DNA of 64,000 nt from Diadophis punctatus similis (taxonomy: Eukaryota; Chordata; Lepidosauria; Squamata; Dipsadidae): assembly GCA_023053685.1 (NCBI GenBank), contig JALIGW010000001.1, positions 159,254,547 through 159,318,546 on the forward strand, given 5' to 3'. Shown in pieces: positions 13,801 to 26,300 of this stretch. The stretch's first letter is position 1, and each line of letters starts with the position of its first letter. Both the position numbers and the translations under genes were made by a program. The notes under the pieces are model-generated. The model did no database searches. It saw only the letters and a program-made list of their open reading frames with translations, and was not told the DNA's origin.

Positions 13801-16800
13801 TTGATGATTTAAGGCCTCACAGAAAAAAAGCCAGAAACACGCATGCCCCAATGTTTAATGTATTCAAATTCTGTTAATGGAGCAGTTTATTCTTGTACTT
13901 CATACAAGAATAATCAGGTTTTAATATTTTATGCCTGGAGGTTTTGTGCTGAAATCCCAACTAATGCAAAGGGGGGGGGAGTGATCTACTTACTCGTCTA
14001 ACTCCTCTTCATCTGTTCTTGATGTGTCAGCGTAAAGATATTTGCTCATATCCACAGGCCGGATATTTTTCCTTTTGCTAGGTTGAGGAGGAGAGTCTTT
14101 GACAGGTAATAGGACCTCAGGTTCAGGGTCTGGCTCATCAAAAGGGTTCACATACTCCACACTCTTTTCTTTAAAGGGGTTATATTCATCGCTGTCATCA
14201 CAGTAGTGCTCTTCTTTGGATAATGAAGTCATCTTAATGTCTTGTTCTACAGAGAGCACAATCAAGAGGTTGTGTCTTAATGGAGAAGGAACTCTTCAAT
14301 TCCTTCAGAATAGTCTATTTCTCCTGATATAACTCTAGCAGAATACAAAACAGTTCCCATCCCAAAATAATATTAATAAAACAAGAGGAGTACCTATAAA
14401 ATGTGTTGTAAATCATTATAAACCAAAAGGACAAAAAATAGCCAAACAATTATTTGATGACTAGGGCAAGTTAAAAAAAAAACTCAGAAATTTTATCAGT
14501 ATTGGGAGAATCCTGATTTCCACAGGACCACCCATGTAATCAATAACAGTCATAATAACTGTTCAAGCATAATCTGAAACAGTTATAGGTTCTGCTAAAC
14601 AACATTTTTAAAAGGCAGATTGCAGAAGGCAGATTGTCATGTTCCCAATTCCATCTTTTGTGCATGCATTTTAAACAATAAATAATTGAAAAATGGGGAA
14701 AGGTTTCATTTGACTTTTGCTTTAGTATTGTGCAAAAATGTTAGCTAACACTGTTATTTAGTACTGGCCAGAGCAAAGAATTAGTCATATACAAAAAGGA
14801 AATTGTCTTTGTTACAAATAATTCACCTTTACTTTTTGTTCAACTGTTGAAAGTGAAGTAATTCAAGGAAAAGTCCTGCTCAATTGTGATCCATTGAACC
14901 AAAAGCAGATTAATCATATATTGTAATTTTGTTATATAGCTGCTTCATAATGTTCCTTATTTTTTGCTCTTCCCAAATAGAAAGAATGCAACATACTACT
15001 CTGGCCAGGTAACTCAGAAATCATTCAGATTTCATATATGCTCTGGAAATTAACTAAAGAAATATACTGATAATCCACTTCAAAAACTGGTTTAGGATCA
15101 TACAAATTCAACTCACATACAATCCATTCATTCCATCTTTATATTTAACCTGCCTCTATGGCCGCATATCTAGCCCTATACCCAAGTTGCTGGGCATATG
15201 AAATTCAAGCACATTCAATAACAGAGATAGAATCTAGAATATCAGTTTAAAATAGAGGCATATTTCAAAATATCAAGGTCCATTAATAAAGAATATGTGG
15301 AATTCTACAGATGAAATCTTGATACTCAATTCATAATATTTATGACAAGTACGGCTTAAAGGAAGAACACAGGAATCATTTATACAAAAATGAAGTAATC
15401 AATTGATTAATTATAGAAGTCTAAGTGCTGGAGATGCAATAGTTATTATCTCAAAAAGCTGAAAGAAAAAAAAACACCTCCAGATTAAACACATCATCAA
15501 AGACATGAACTGAATACAGAAAAGTGATGCAGACTTTTTAAAACAAAATAAAATAAGACGACAAAAAAAATGGGAAGGAGGAAAGAGAAGGGTGTTCAGA
15601 AAGAATCTGTATATTTAAATAATCAACCTCTTGTAACATTTATATTGTTCTTTTAATCTTCAAAATTCTTTACAAACTAATTAATCTAAATCCTTCTGTC
15701 AAATGTAGATACAGCAGAACTCTGGGATGTATTATTAATCTCCAAGACACAGTTCAAAGGGAAACACTGCTGCTGTTTAGACTAGTTAAGCCTCCCTTAA
15801 GTACTACAGAGTAACAAAGTTAGCTTACAAGCATTAGCTAGAAGAGCCTTCCCTAACCGTCGGCCTCAGTTTATGAGCCAGTAAGTTTAATAACAGACAG
15901 CACTTCAGTCTATCTTCTCCAGCCATCCAATGTCCAGAAAAAAAACCATTAAGCACAGATGAGGATGTTCCATGGTAAAATAAGGCTTGCACTAGGAACT
16001 CTGTGTATGCATGTCCTTTTTCTCTAATATCAACTTATGTATCTGATGTTGGAGGCCAGTCTCCTATTGTGAAGCCTGAGATTTAAAATCATCAAGAGGC
16101 TTAGTAGTTAGATATTACACTCAACAATTAGAACATTGTAGAGTGCAATATGGTTGTATCATGATCATATTTCATATCTTGATATGCATTTATCACTTCA
16201 GAGAGAAGCAAAGAATTGCCTCAATCCCATGCTTGATCTTGCAACAGCTGTTTTACACAAACCTCACCTCCGCTTTTTTATATTCATCTTTCTAGTATAA
16301 TGTTAGGAGGGGTCTCTAATGGAATGGTGTTAACTATGTAATAATCATAATAATAACAACAGAGTTGGAAGGGACCTTGGAGGTCTTCTAGTCCAACCCC
16401 CTGCCTAGGCAGGAAACCCTACACCACTTCAGACAAATGGTTATCCACAGACTGAGTGGCTATGGATATTGCCTCCCAAGGATTCTGTCAATTGTCCCTC
16501 CTTGGTTCTTGGGGGGGGGGGGAGAAATTAGCTCCCTCAGAACAGGTTCGCAATTTGGGTGTCCTCCTAGATCCACAGCTAAAATTGGAGCAACATCTTT
16601 CAGCTGTGGCTGGGGGGACCTTTGCACAGGTTCGCCTGGTGCACCAATTGCGACCCTACTTGGAGAGGGAGGCTCTACTCACAGTCACTCACGCCCTTAT
16701 CACCTCCCGGCTGGATTACTGCAACACGCTCTACATGGGGCTACCCTTGAAGATTATACGGAGACTGCAATTGGTGCAAAATGCAGCTGCGCGAGCTGTG

Positions 16801-17335
16801 GTGGGTGTGCCTAGATACACCCACGTAACACCTATTCTCCGCCAGCTGCATTGGCTGCCCATTAGTCTCTGGACCCAATTTAAGGTGTTGGTTTTGACCT
16901 TTAAAGCCCTACATGGCTCAGGGCCAGGTTACCTTCGGGACCGCATCCTGCCGCATACCTCCCTACGACCGGTTAGGGCCCACAGAGTTGGTCTCCTCCA
17001 GGTCCCATCGACCAAGCAATGCCGGTTGGTGGGGCCGAGGGGGAGAGCCTTCTCTGTGGGAGCTCCCTCCCTTTGGAACCAACTCCCTCCAGAGATCAGG
17101 ACTATCCCCACCCTGCTGGCCTTCCGTAAAGCAATAAAAACCTGGCTCTTCCGGCAGGCGGGGTGAAAGTGAGACCAATCAGACTATATGTGGGTCTCCC
17201 CCCTGGTTATGAATGCTAGATGTTTTTTTAACTTTTGTAGTTTTTAATTGCTATATGATTTTATACTTATAAATGGATTTGACATGTTGTTAGCCGCCCA
17301 GAGTCCCCCGGGAGTTGGGCGGCATACAAATCTAT

Positions 17336-17367
<32 letters not shown>

Positions 17368-20300
17368 ATCCAACCTCTTCTTAAAAACTTCCAGTGTTGG
17401 AGCATTCACAACTTCTGGAGGCAAGCTGTTCCACAGATTAATTGTTCTAACTGTCAGGAAATTTCTCCTTAGTTCTAAGTTACTTCTCTCCTTGTTTAGT
17501 TTCCACCCATTGCTTCTTGTTCTACCCTCAGGTGCTTTGGAGAATAGCTTGACTCCCTCTTCTTTGTGGCAACCCCTGAGATATTGGAACACTGCTATCA
17601 TGTCTCCCCTAGTCCTTCTTTTCATTAAACTAGACATACCCAGTTCCTGCAACCATTCTTCAAATGTTTTAGCCTCCAGTCCCCTAATCATCTTTGTTGC
17701 TCTTCTCTGCAGATAGATGTAGATAGAAGTACACATACGGCAAGATGGGCAGCAAATAAATTGAATAAACAATAATACATTTTAAAAAATAATTGATAAT
17801 AATTTCCCATCCTGACCAATAAAAGACTAAGGAACAAGGGCAGAATCAGTATCATCCTGAAAGCAAAAGTTCCCACTGAGAGCCACTGAACTAAAATATA
17901 TCTAAAGAATGGCTTGTTCGATTCGTCTTGAAAATCTCCAAGAATGGAGAGTTCACATCACTCCGGGTAGCTGGATGGTACTGTCAAACTGTTGTCAAAA
18001 CGTTTTTCTTACTATAAAACTTAAATCTAGTTCTTTCTGGTTTCAGGCCATTATACATAGTCTTGCCCACTAAAGTAGCTGAGAAGTTGCACCTTGCTCC
18101 AAAAAGAAGATATTCAGACCAATAACTTGCGCAGGCTCTGCAATTAGTGATCTATTAGGCCTTGACGGTCTGGAGGAGAACCCCTTAGGACTTCACTGTC
18201 ATAAACAGAATCTCTCTATTCTGTTTTAGACTGATAACTTGGCAGAAATCTCTGCAAGGGTGCAAGAGTGGTTAAAATGATCCAACCCAGGCACCTGATG
18301 AATCTTGGTGGTTTCCTAAATGCACCTGGGGATTTGCTACTTCATGTGAAGTAGGATGAAGATGTGATTCTGTTGATGCCCTGACAGGAATACAGAATCA
18401 TATTACCAAAGCAGTTGCCATGATTATCCATAAGAGCCCTTTAGTCCCATGAAATTAGATCACCTCCAAGGTTTACTAGGGAGCTGAGAATATTGAAGAA
18501 GAAGGGACAACAGATGAACCACAAAAGGAGAAAGTCTCAGGATAGATCAAAATATAGAGTCCATCTTAAGATTCGTTTGAACATCTGCTCTGTGGAGGGA
18601 GCAAAAAAGTGCTTACTTTTGTCTCTCCGCTATATCTGCACAAAATATAGACAGCCAACTAAATATGAGCCAGCAATGTGCAGCAGCAGCCAAAAAGGCC
18701 AATGCAATCCTGAGCTGCACAAATAGAGGGATACAATCAAGGACCAGAGAGGTACTAGTACTACTCTATAAAGCCTTGGTCAGACCACACCTAGAGTACT
18801 GCATCCAGTTTTGCTCACCACACTACAAAAAAGACATTGGAACCCTAGAGAAAGTGCAGAAGAGAGCAACCAGGATGATAAAGGGTCTGGAAAATAAAAC
18901 ATACAAAGAGCGGTTGCAGGAACTGAGCTTGGCCAGTCTGGCGAAGAGAAGGACCAGGGGTGACATGATAGCAGTATTCCAATACTTGAGGAGATGCCAC
19001 AGAGAGGAGGGGGTCAGGATGTTCTCTATGGCACCAGAAAGCCAAACAAGGAATAATGGATGGAAGCTGACCAAGGAGAGATTCAACCTGGAAGTGAGGA
19101 GAAACTTTCTGACGGTGAGAGCGATCAACCAGTGGAACAGCTTGCCAGTGGAGGTCGTGAGAGCCGCAACACTTGCGACCTTCAAGGAGAGACTGGACTG
19201 CCATCTGTCTCAAATGGTGTAGGAACTCCTGCTTGAGCAGGGGGTTGGACTAGATGACCTACAAGGTCCCTTCCAACTCTTAATAATAAATCTAAATCTA
19301 AAACAGGCCAACATAGCTTTTCTATACTAAATGGTAATTCCTCTGCCAAAATGTTGGAGGAATGCAACGGTGAACAGCAGAGTTTACAATTCTGTGCAGA
19401 TAAAGTTTAATGGATCCATTAAAACTTTTCAGTTAAGCTATAGGCAAGACATAGGGATAAAAGTTCAGCAACTACCATATTTTTCGGAGTATAAGACGCA
19501 CCAGAGTATAAGACACACCTTAGTTTTGGGGGAGGAAAATGGGGGGGCGGGAAATCTACCTACTAGGTATTCATCTGGCTAGCGTCCTTAGTCTGTTCAG
19601 CTTCAGCACATTATTTTATCCTCTGGTTAGGGCTGAAAAAGCCTTTTTCAGAGGGAGTAGGAATGAAAACAAGCCTGCAAAGACTTAGGGCTGGAAAAAA
19701 CCTTCTTCGGAGGGAATAGGAAGCCGGGAAGATCATTAGCACCTCATTAGGGCTGGAAAAAAAAGCTTCGAAAAAGCTACATTTGAAGTATAAGCCGCAC
19801 CCAAATTTTCAGCCTCTTTTAGGGAGGAAAAATGTGCGTCTTATACTCCGAAAAATACGGTATTTGTCATCTTATTTCGGAACCTCTTCAAGCTATAGAT
19901 TTCAAGGCTGCAATTCAGTTGTGAGGGACGGGGACCATTACCTACTAATCCTTTTCTTTGGAGCTGGTTGAACTTATATTTGTAGGGCATCTCAAATGTT
20001 TTATTTGTATGCAAAATGATTGAGAATACAGTGGCCTCACAATTCAAGAGACATTTGAATGGTATGATTTGCTGGATCGAAGTCAATTGGGATTTTGACT
20101 GGAATGATACTGAAAACAATTCTTCTGGACTACTCAGTAGCTTTGCATTTTATTGATCATGGTATCCTTCCAGAGTACTTGATAGATTAGGACTGTGATG
20201 GCGAACCTATGGCACACGTGCCACAGGTGGCACGCGGAGCCATATCTGAGGGCACACGAGGTGTTGCCCTATGTCAGCTCCAGCACGCATGTGTGAGCTG

Positions 20301-23300
20301 GCCAGCTGATTTTTCGGCCTTCTGGAGGGCGGGGGGAGGCTGTTTTTGCCCTCCCCAGGCTTCAGGAAAGCCTCCTGAAGCCTGGGGAGGGCGAAAAAAC
20401 GACCCAACGGGCCTACCGGAAGTTCAGAGGCTTGAGTGAGGCCTGCGCGCATGCACGGGGGGGGGGAAGCGTGGGGGGGCAGTTGTGCACGCATGTGCAG
20501 GGCGGAGGGCATTGCATTATGGGTGTGGGCACGCACGCACGCGCTATTGCACGTACGCACACCCTTTTGGCACCCGAGCAAAAAAAGGTTCGCCATCACT
20601 GGATTAGGACTTACTTATTTTACTGTGGGTTCAGTCCTTCCTATTAGGCCATGTCCAAAAGTTTGAAAGGGTTTGTCTTGACTATAATGCTGTGGGCAAA
20701 ATCATCTGGGAGTTTAGAATGGGGTGCCAAAGGGTAAAGCACGAGCAATAGACAGCATTCATGATTTTATCAAGGGTTGGTTTTTCTAAATAATAATGTT
20801 TGCATAAACTACTGGTTAAAACAATAAACAAACAAAAGAAGAACAATTCTCATCATGGCTTTTATATTAACAGTTTACTCCATCATTTTCTGGGGGGGGC
20901 AGTTCTTCTGGTGCAGGTTCCTAATCTAGTTGTTTCACTGTGAATGTATATTTGTTATAGATAAATTATATAATGGTTCATATATTTATGAAAGATTACT
21001 AAAGTGCAACTTTTAGTACATACCGTATTTTTCGGAGTATAAGACGCACCTTTTTCCTCCCTAAAAGTGGCTGAAAATTTGGGTGCATCTTATACTCCGA
21101 ATGTAGCTTTTCTGAAGCTTTTTTTCCCAGCCCTAAGGAGGTGCTAACGATCTTCCCGGCTTCCTACTCCGTCTTTCCAGGCTTGTTTTCATTCCTACTT
21201 CTCTGAAAAAGGTCTTTTCAGCCCTAACGATGTGCTAACCATCTTACTGGCTTGCAACATTTTTTTATTCCTACTCCCTTGAAGTAGTTTTTTACCAGCC
21301 CTAAGTCTTTGCAGGCTTGTTTTCATTCCTATTCCCTCTGAAAAAGGTTTTTTCAGCCCTAACCAGGGGATAAAATAATGTGCTGAAGCTGAACAGAGTA
21401 AGGACGCTAGCCAGATGAATACCTGGTAGGTAGATTTTTTCCCCTATTTTCCTCCTCCAAAACTAAGGTGTGACTTATACTCCGGTGCGTCTTATACTCC
21501 GAAAAATACGGTCCTTAAATATGAGTTAAATCAAACACCAAGTAACATTAAAGTATTGATTATTATTACTAGGACTTAAAATCAATGGTGGGTTTCTACC
21601 GGTTCGCCCAGGTTCAGGCGAACCGGTAGCAGCAGCAGCGGGAGGCTCTGCCCACCCACCCGGACATCATCACGGACGTTCTGCGCATGCGCAGAAGCAT
21701 CATGTGCAGAAGCATCATGCGCGCACACACTCCTGTTCCCGAACTGGTAGCAAAGGTAAGTGAAACCCACCACTGCTTAAAATATTACTGTATATAAGCT
21801 TTTATTAAATTGCCCAGGCATGTCTAGAAAGAGAAAAATGGATTTGATCAAACACTGACCTAAAAGGCTACTTCAGATTGAAGGATTCCATCATCCAGCT
21901 GCATCTTAAGCAAGCTGTGGTTGAATATTTAAATTGAAAATTACCAACACGTAAGTAACATCAAAGAAACGTTTAGAAAATGAGAAGTAGGAAGTACAAA
22001 AGTAATTTGTGATCCTGCCACAAAGTATAGCACAATCCAAAGATTATATATGGCAAAATTAAATACCTTCGATATCAGTGTCTCCAAAAGGATTCAGCTC
22101 TGACCTATCAGAATCTACAAATGGATGTGATCTTGAATTTGCCAAATCTTGCTCCTCTTCATCCAGGAAACTGAGCTTGTTGATAAGTTCTAAGAAACCA
22201 AGCAAAATATCTTTCAGTACACATTTTATACTTTCATTTAGGATTAAACATCGAATGTTTAAACAATCACTTTCCAAATACTTTTCTTAAGTACTATGTA
22301 TTCCTTTTAATAGTGAATCGTGACACGTTTTCTACTGCTAAACTAAACTGTTATATTTATAGTACACCAATAGTTTCCAGCTTAGTAACATGAACAGAAG
22401 CAAGTGCAAGTTTATTATATGACTGTTTAATTAACCTGGAAGGCTCTAGCAATAGTTTTTAGAAAGAAAAAATACTAACTTAAAGAAAATCAATATATAA
22501 AGGTAGTAATTTTTCCATTACTAAGCTGGAAGGCCCACATGCAGCATATACATTACCTCAGAGAAAGAATGCAATACTTCGAAGCACAAGTAATGGCAGT
22601 TCTGAGCTAGGTTTAGCAAATGGAAGATCTGACTAATGTTGCAATCTTTTCTAATCAATGACCACACTGGAGAGGCTGATGGGAACATGAATCCAATAAT
22701 ATCTGAGGGCCATAGTTTCATCACCTTGGCCGATGAATGCACCATATCTTGTTGTATACTCTTGACTGTATGCAACAAGATTGTAATGGACACCAAGCAC
22801 AAAGCACAAAGCTACAACCAACACTTGAATATGAACAGATACTAAGGAGGTCACAGTAAAATGCAGACATGCCAGAAACAGAAAAGGAGGAAAGCTCATA
22901 GACCTTCAGAAGAACTGGCTGATTTAGTGGACAGCATATTTGTATGCTTTATGCAGTCATCTTGATCTTCATCTAAGCTGCTCAGAGCATTCAACTGGTT
23001 TACAATTTCTGTAAACAGAAGCCAGTCAAGACAACTGTGAGGTAAGGTCATTTAATGGAAAAGGAATACAATACATGCTGTTATTAGGGAAAAGAGAAAA
23101 GGAAAAGAAAGACAAATGTTAATTTAGGAATACATTCCAGACTGAACAATCATAATCAATATATCTCTGTACTTTCATGAGGGCTTTTCCCTATTCTAGA
23201 ACAGTGATGGCTAACCTTTTTGTCGTTGTGTGCCAAAAGTGCACGTGCGCAACAGCGCACGGGCTTGCTGGCACTCATAATGCAATGCGCGTATGACCCC

Positions 23301-26300
23301 TCTGCTCCCCCAATCCCCCGTGCATGCGCATGCAACCCCCTATGCTCCCCACGCCCCCCATGCCCAGTTTTGAGTCTAGCAGGCCTCCCTGCAGCCTTCT
23401 GGGACCAAAAATGGGCCATGGGGGGCACGCCACACCTCCCACGCCCCATTTTGGGCCTAGTAGGCCTCCCTGCAGCCTTCTGGGACCAAAAACGGGCTGC
23501 AGAGGGAGGGCCGCACCAGCCCCCCGCAGTCACCCCCGCCCCCCACGCATGCACGTCTCCTGCATGCGCCCCCGCATCCTGAAAATCAGCTGGCTGGTGG
23601 GAGGTGTGTGCGAACATGCACATTGGAGCTGAGCTGGGCGATGGCTCGCGTGCCTGCAGAGAGAGCTCTGTGTGCCAGCTGTGGCACACGTGCCATAGGT
23701 TCGCCATCACGGTTCTAGAATGTGAAACCTCAGTGAACGTGAAATATATTTTAATTAACAGAATTATCTTGTACACATTTTGCACTAAAACAAGAACTAA
23801 TTAATAATAATTAAAATACTGAAATATAATATTTTAATTAAGGTAGCACAGACACACAATTAATGTTGCCAAATAAAGCTTAGCCAGATTGCCCTGCCAT
23901 GCAGATCTGGAAGAGCAAAAAAATGGCCAGGGCTGGCTCCTAAGTTTTAGTTAACCTATACCTCACACTTCTAACCTTTTTAGGACAACTTACAGCTAAT
24001 ACATCCAATGGGGTAAGAGCTATAATATAGACATTTTGATAGTATGCAGTATGTGTTTGACACACTCCATCTGATCTATATGGTAAAGTTGTTCAAGTGT
24101 GCAGCCAATCAAGGAAGTGACTGGAGGAAAGGGGAAGAGGAAACATCAATGTAGTTTAATTGCTACAGTTTTTCACAGAAGATATGTGGAACCTTCTTTT
24201 CCCATAATGCAATAGAACAATGCCATATAGTGACTTCAACAGCTGAATCCCCAAGCTGCATTATCATGAATATCATATATATAATTGCCACCAAGAGAGA
24301 TGAGAAGGATGAAAGGTAAGGAAATCTATGTGCATTTGTTTAAAGTTCATAATTTTTTTCTTTAGTTGAGCATTTGGTAGTCATTTGAAAAACAGATTGA
24401 CAGAGACTGAGATTGACAAAGGCTCTGGTAAAGAATGAAGGAAGGCATGTGTGGAAGATGGAGAAATGCTAAGAACATGAAGTCAAGGAGACGTAACAGA
24501 ATTGCATCAATTCTTTGTGGAACAAACAAGAAATTTAATCAAGATCATCTCATTTATCAGGGAGTTTGTGATAAAATTATAAAAACATGCTTATTGAAAA
24601 CAATATTAATGAAAGAATTGTTTTTGGTGATATAAGCATCTTTTCCAGTCAATTTGATTTACTAAAACTCTAATGACAGACAAAAGCAATCTAGTGATAT
24701 AGACAAATCTTTCACTATCTACTTTATCTCTTTTTAAAAAATCTTTCCTATTATCAGTAGACACACATACTGTATATTCCCAAGACTGGAACATATAATA
24801 CTGTAGAAATAGAAATCTTTTTTTTTCAAGGAGATTACAATATAATATTTGATAGGTAGAACATCAAAGAGAGTAGAACATTGCTGTTACTCCAATTAAA
24901 AATACTTTTACTGGGTTATACGTTAAATTATGGTACAGTTTAGTATGGTAGTAATTAGAGGCTACTTCTTCTGTCATTTTAAAAAGGTAGTATTCCAGTA
25001 TGTGGTTCAGATCCAATTCAGTGTGTGTGGTATCCAGGAAGTGCTTTAGAAGATGTAGGCTGAACCAACAAGGCTACTGGGAAATTTCCAAGAAGAGACA
25101 TGGACTGTGACTCCTTCATCAAACTTAAATTTTATTTCTTTTCCTCTCTTTCATGAATACCGGAACTGAGCTCGATATTCTCTTGAGGTGGAAAATATTG
25201 CTGTGCCTTCTGTAGGTTGAAGTCTTTCTCTCTCTTTCTTTCTTTCTCTTGCACACACAAACACGCATACACAACACAAATCTGTTCTCATATAAAGTTG
25301 TCAGCTATCTTGTGCTGTCAGGCTTATGATCCTTTTTATTACTTCACATTAACACTGCTGGATAGGATAGATTTTCTACCTGTTTGCTTCCTTATGCAGA
25401 ACCAAGTTATCCAGCTATGCTCTCAAGATATGGAAAACTATTATAACTCTTTGATTCAGCTCAAGAACTTAAAATATTAGCTTAAATTTAGATTTATTAT
25501 GCAGATAGCTTAGTTCTTCCTGCATTAGTAAACTGTAGAAACTAGGGGGATTATGAAGGCTAATGGCCTGAAAACCTGTAAAATCTCCCATACAACATAT
25601 TTCAATACTCCTGCAAGACTTTAGTACATACTGAAATAAATATACAGAAATCTTATTCCTTCAAACTGTGAGTAACTTTGCTTTAGTCAAAGCAAAAGAG
25701 AGAGAGAAACAGTGACAGAAATAAAGTCTGTCTGAATGTATTGTTTTTGGCTCTTTTGAAGTTAAGCAAAAGGAGCATGTATCCTCCCTTACTTCACACA
25801 AGGACACCAATCCATGTTTTAGATTAAATTGTTTGTTCCTAATGCAAATAGTACAAACCTACATTATTTTCAAAAGAAAAATGGCCAAAAAGAATAATAA
25901 TTCTCAAATTAAGTTTATAAGCAAAGGCATACATATTCGGGGAAGAAACAAACCTGTAATTTTTGCAGCCTTTTCTTCCTGGTTTACTCTATTTTCTTCA
26001 TCATCTTCATTATCTTCCTCAAAGTCATCTAAATTTCCAATATCTGCTTGCTTCATACTCATCAGACTTGCCAGGCTCTGCATATCTTCATCTCTAATAA
26101 TAATAATAATGATAACAATATAATAATGGTTGGATCTGCAGATATAGTATGCCGACACATTACAACATCGTAGGTTCCTAGGAAGAACTTGATGCATATG
26201 AAGGCCAACACGGGCTAAAGAACTGGCAGCTGTGATTTCACATTTTTGTGTATATAATAATAGATACCTTTAACATCATTAAACAACAACATCTGCCTAT

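Noticed and set aside
23156..23785. 209-codon minus-strand frame in a GC-rich block
   Set aside because: It lies over the hAT MITE at 23202-23712, whose ends and target duplication are clear. There is no protein resemblance.
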